Below the pieces are notes generated by a model. It did no database searches, was not told the DNA's origin, and saw only the letters and a list, made by a program, of their open reading frames with translations. The translations under genes and the position numbers were made by a program. A stretch of 64,000 nt of DNA from Phorcus lineatus (lineage: Eukaryota; Mollusca; Gastropoda; Trochida; Trochidae). The stretch is taken from the NCBI GenBank assembly GCA_921293015.1, contig OV121087.1:37679235-37743234 (forward strand), read 5' to 3'. This document shows positions 61,984 to 64,000 of the stretch, piece after piece (position 1 is the first letter of the stretch; the number at the start of each line of letters is the position of its first letter).

Positions 61984-62160
61984 GGTTATACAAAAGTTTA
62001 TCTTACAAGTTTCAAACAGGTTATAACCGTGTGGACCAAGCCGGTTATACAAAAGTTTATCTTACAAGTTTCAAACAGGTTATAACCGTGTGGACAATCA
62101 TCGGTTATACAAAAGTTTATCTTACAAGTTTCAAACAGGTTATAACCGTGTGGAGAACCA
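61984..62160. repeat. Tandem repeat, 3 x about 60 bp, carrying a GGTTATAACC palindrome
   Basis: Each unit reads ggttatacaaaagtttatc, then ttacaagtttcaaacagg, then ttataaccgtgtgga. Units begin at 61984, 62043 and 62103 and are nearly identical. Diverged ggttatac motifs occur upstream at 61584 and 61612. Confidence 0.93.
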
Positions 62161-62264
62161 TATGATGAAATTCATTTCTTAAATAATTTTTAACATTATG
62201 AAATATTCCCTGATAATAGCCATTAAATATTACACATGTTCCCTATTGTTAGGGATTTTTTCCC

Positions 62265-62425
62265 GACTAATTAGTATATAACTGAATTAATGAGATCAAA
62301 GAACTGTCTTTTATCATTGCTTGATTAATACTTATATTGAGAGAGTCATTAGTTTTCGGACTAATTAATGCATAAATTAATTATTGTGATCAAAGAACTA
62401 CCTTTAATCATGGCTATTTTAATAC
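62265..62425. repeat. Diverged direct duplication, about 94 bp offset
   Basis: gactaatta, gatcaaagaact and ttaatac blocks occur in the same order from 62265 and again from 62359. The SINE-A insertion at 62438 follows directly. Confidence 0.65.
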
Positions 62426-62437
62426 GTAGGTTTAGAG

Positions 62438-62688
62438 GTGAGGTGAGGTGAGTTGTTGTTTAACGCCGCTTTCAAGATTATTTCACTTATATCGCGGCTG
62501 CTAGTATTATTGCAGGGAGAAAGCCCGCAACACCATTGTGGCTATGCATTGCGGTGAAACCTGCGAGCGTCGGCTGGAACTAGCGAACATGGGTGGTACT
62601 GCACTGAAATTCGGTGTAGCATTGCACCCAAACCTGACTGCGTGTAGAACAGTTCTCTACTGCAGACGAAGTTGCCGAGCCCCTGGCC
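62438..62688 (-). mobile_element. SINE-A, 5'-truncated, with exact 13-bp TSD, upstream of the integrase frame
   Basis: A GTGAG tail, a body almost identical to the copies at 59438 and 60297, and truncation at ccctggc, immediately before the B box. It is flanked by exact duplications CGTAGGTTTAGAG at 62425-62437 and 62689-62701. Confidence 0.94.
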
Positions 62689-62994
62689 CGTAGGTTTAGA
62701 GAAGGATGAGTTTTCTTACCAATTGGTGCATACCTGAAGTGATCTCTGTTTGTTGTGATGACAATGTTTGCTACTAGTGTTTGTTTAGTGCTTTAAACAA
62801 TCACTATTGTTAGTGTTTGTTTACATAACAATTAGTGTTGTTGTTAAACTGTTTCATTCTAGATTGATTGTTTAAAGAAGGGGATTAATGCGTAAACAGG
62901 TGTTTTCTGCTTTCATAACATACCATTTACTGCTGCTTAATGAAGTTAATGATATAAAAGACATATCTGTGTGTGGATCCTCACTATTTCCAAA

Positions 62995-64000
62995 ATGGAT
63001 TCAGATAGAGAGGTACAGTTTAGAGATCAACTGTATCAGATGCACACTGTCAACAAGCGCGTCCTCATTCCCAAAGATGATTACCAGAAGATCATTAGTG
63101 AGTTGCTTGATGCTAATTCTTCAAGCAAGAAGTCTCCACACCAGTACTACTTACTAAAGAAGTATGAAGTTCTTGAATGTGGTGACGTGAAGAAGCTGAT
63201 TCGCAAGAGAGATGGTAGTGAAGAACCAGTATATTTTGCCTCTATTGAACATAGCTTTGACATCATCCAGAAAGCCCACATTACAACAGGTCATGGTGGA
63301 AGGGATAAAATGATGAAAGAACTCAGCAAGAAGTATGCCAACATCACCCAAGAAGCTGTGACTATCTTCAAATCTTCCTGCGTTCCCTGTCAACAGAAGA
63401 AAAAGAGAACCACAACCAAAGGTGTTGTTGTGAAGCCCATCACCTCCACAGATTTTGGAGCCAGAGCCCAAGTTGACCTGATAGATATGCAATCGATGTG
63501 TCACGGAAAGTACAAATGGATTATGCATTATCAAGATCATCTCACCAAGTTTTCTGTTCTCAGAGCGCTGACATCTAAACGTGCAGTCGAAGTTGCATTT
63601 CAGTTGTTAGACATATTTTTGATGCTAGGCGCTCCATCTATCCTCCAAAGTGACAATGGGTCAGAATTCACTGCTCAGATTATTGTTGAACTGAAACAGC
63701 TATGGCCACGTCTTGTCATTGTTCATGGCAAGCCCAGACATCCACAGTCTCAAGGTTCTGTAGAGAGAGCCAACTGCGATGTAAAGGTTATGCTCACTGC
63801 CTGGTTATCCGACAACAACACAACTGAATGGACTGTTGGTTTGAAATTTGTCCAGTTTCAGAAGAACTCAAGTTATCATAGCGGTATCAAGAGAACTCCC
63901 TTTGCTGCTCTTCTCGGTTCCGATGCAAACGTCGGCCTTACAACATCCAGTCTTCCAGCAGAGATCATATCCAGACTCCAAACTGAAGAAGATCTGCTCA
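62995..64000 (+). CDS. Stand-alone integrase, KRBA2-like / Ginger-Gypsy type (incomplete at right edge)
   Basis: ATG at 62995 (in-frame TGA at 62950) opens 335 codons without a stop to the window end. Visible parts: an N-terminal region of about 80 residues; an HHCC integrase zinc finger H95-x4-H100-x28-C129-x2-C132; and an RNase-H-fold integrase core with D161 (QVDLID), D220 (QSDNGSEF) and E257 (HPQSQGSVER), with 36 residues between the second Asp and the Glu. The HGKPRHPQSQGSVERAN block is what I recall from proteins annotated KRAB-A domain-containing protein 2-like in invertebrates. No reverse transcriptase or protease precedes it, as expected for a Ginger-type cut-and-paste element or a domesticated integrase and not for an intact Gypsy retrotransposon. 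Codon usage is less AT-rich than the flanks and the frame is undamaged, so it is recent or under selection. Confidence 0.88.
   Translation, partial: MDSDREVQFRDQLYQMHTVNKRVLIPKDDYQKIISELLDANSSSKKSPHQYYLLKKYEVLECGDVKKLIRKRDGSEEPVYFASIEHSFDIIQKAHITTGHGGRDKMMKELSKKYANITQEAVTIFKSSCVPCQQKKKRTTTKGVVVKPITSTDFGARAQVDLIDMQSMCHGKYKWIMHYQDHLTKFSVLRALTSKRAVEVAFQLLDIFLMLGAPSILQSDNGSEFTAQIIVELKQLWPRLVIVHGKPRHPQSQGSVERANCDVKVMLTAWLSDNNTTEWTVGLKFVQFQKNSSYHSGIKRTPFAALLGSDANVGLTTSSLPAEIISRLQTEEDLL

Noticed and set aside
61984-62160. CRISPR-like array
   Set aside because: The repeats are directly abutting 60-bp tandem units without unique spacers, in a eukaryotic context.
63154-63540. Minus-strand frame of 128 codons
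   Set aside because: Antisense shadow of the integrase frame, which has the full set of catalytic residues.

Overview
This is eukaryotic, AT-rich, intron-dominated DNA. The interspersed repeats have tRNA-derived heads and CTCAC/CTCACTCAC-type 3' tails, a style I associate with gastropod molluscs such as abalone. The assignment to Mollusca is an inference from repeat style and from the channel gene; no species is claimed. Nothing bacterial is present: there are no operons, ribosome binding sites, CRISPR arrays or rRNA.

Layout. From 1 to about 12 kb there is non-coding DNA with repeats: an inverted pair of SINE heads near 1.4-1.7 kb, a 107-bp tandem duplication near 4.9 kb and a small MITE near 10.2 kb. 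From 12.07 to 20.56 kb, on the minus strand, seven exons with consistent splice phases encode the body of a Cys-loop ligand-gated ion channel. It has the glycine/GABA-receptor-like anion-channel architecture: Cys-loop, second disulfide, M1-M4. Two signal-peptide exons lie far upstream, at 40.9 kb and 55.1 kb. Both end in the phase (AG|) that exon 2 requires, so the gene apparently has alternative first exons and spans 29 or 43 kb. From 20.6 to 40.9 kb is one intron holding microsatellites, SINE fragments and several less AT-rich islands. From 56 to 62.7 kb is a cluster of young SINE insertions, several with exact target-site duplications, plus a 60-bp tandem repeat and palindromic repeats. From 62,995 to the window end, on the plus strand, an open frame encodes a stand-alone zinc-finger integrase (DDE) of the KRBA2-like / Ginger-Gypsy type. 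It is incomplete at the right edge.

How it fits together. The channel should assemble as a plasma-membrane pentamer. Its M2 is anion-channel-like, but several residues that bind glycine or GABA are replaced, so I regard it as an orphan receptor. The SINEs carry Pol III A and B boxes and 10-13 bp duplications and are often 5'-truncated, which implies mobilisation by a LINE that is not in this window. All nine body or tail copies of the main SINE lie in the same orientation, which is also the channel gene's direction. Most short open frames here are chance; they fall in introns, inside repeats or antisense to real exons.
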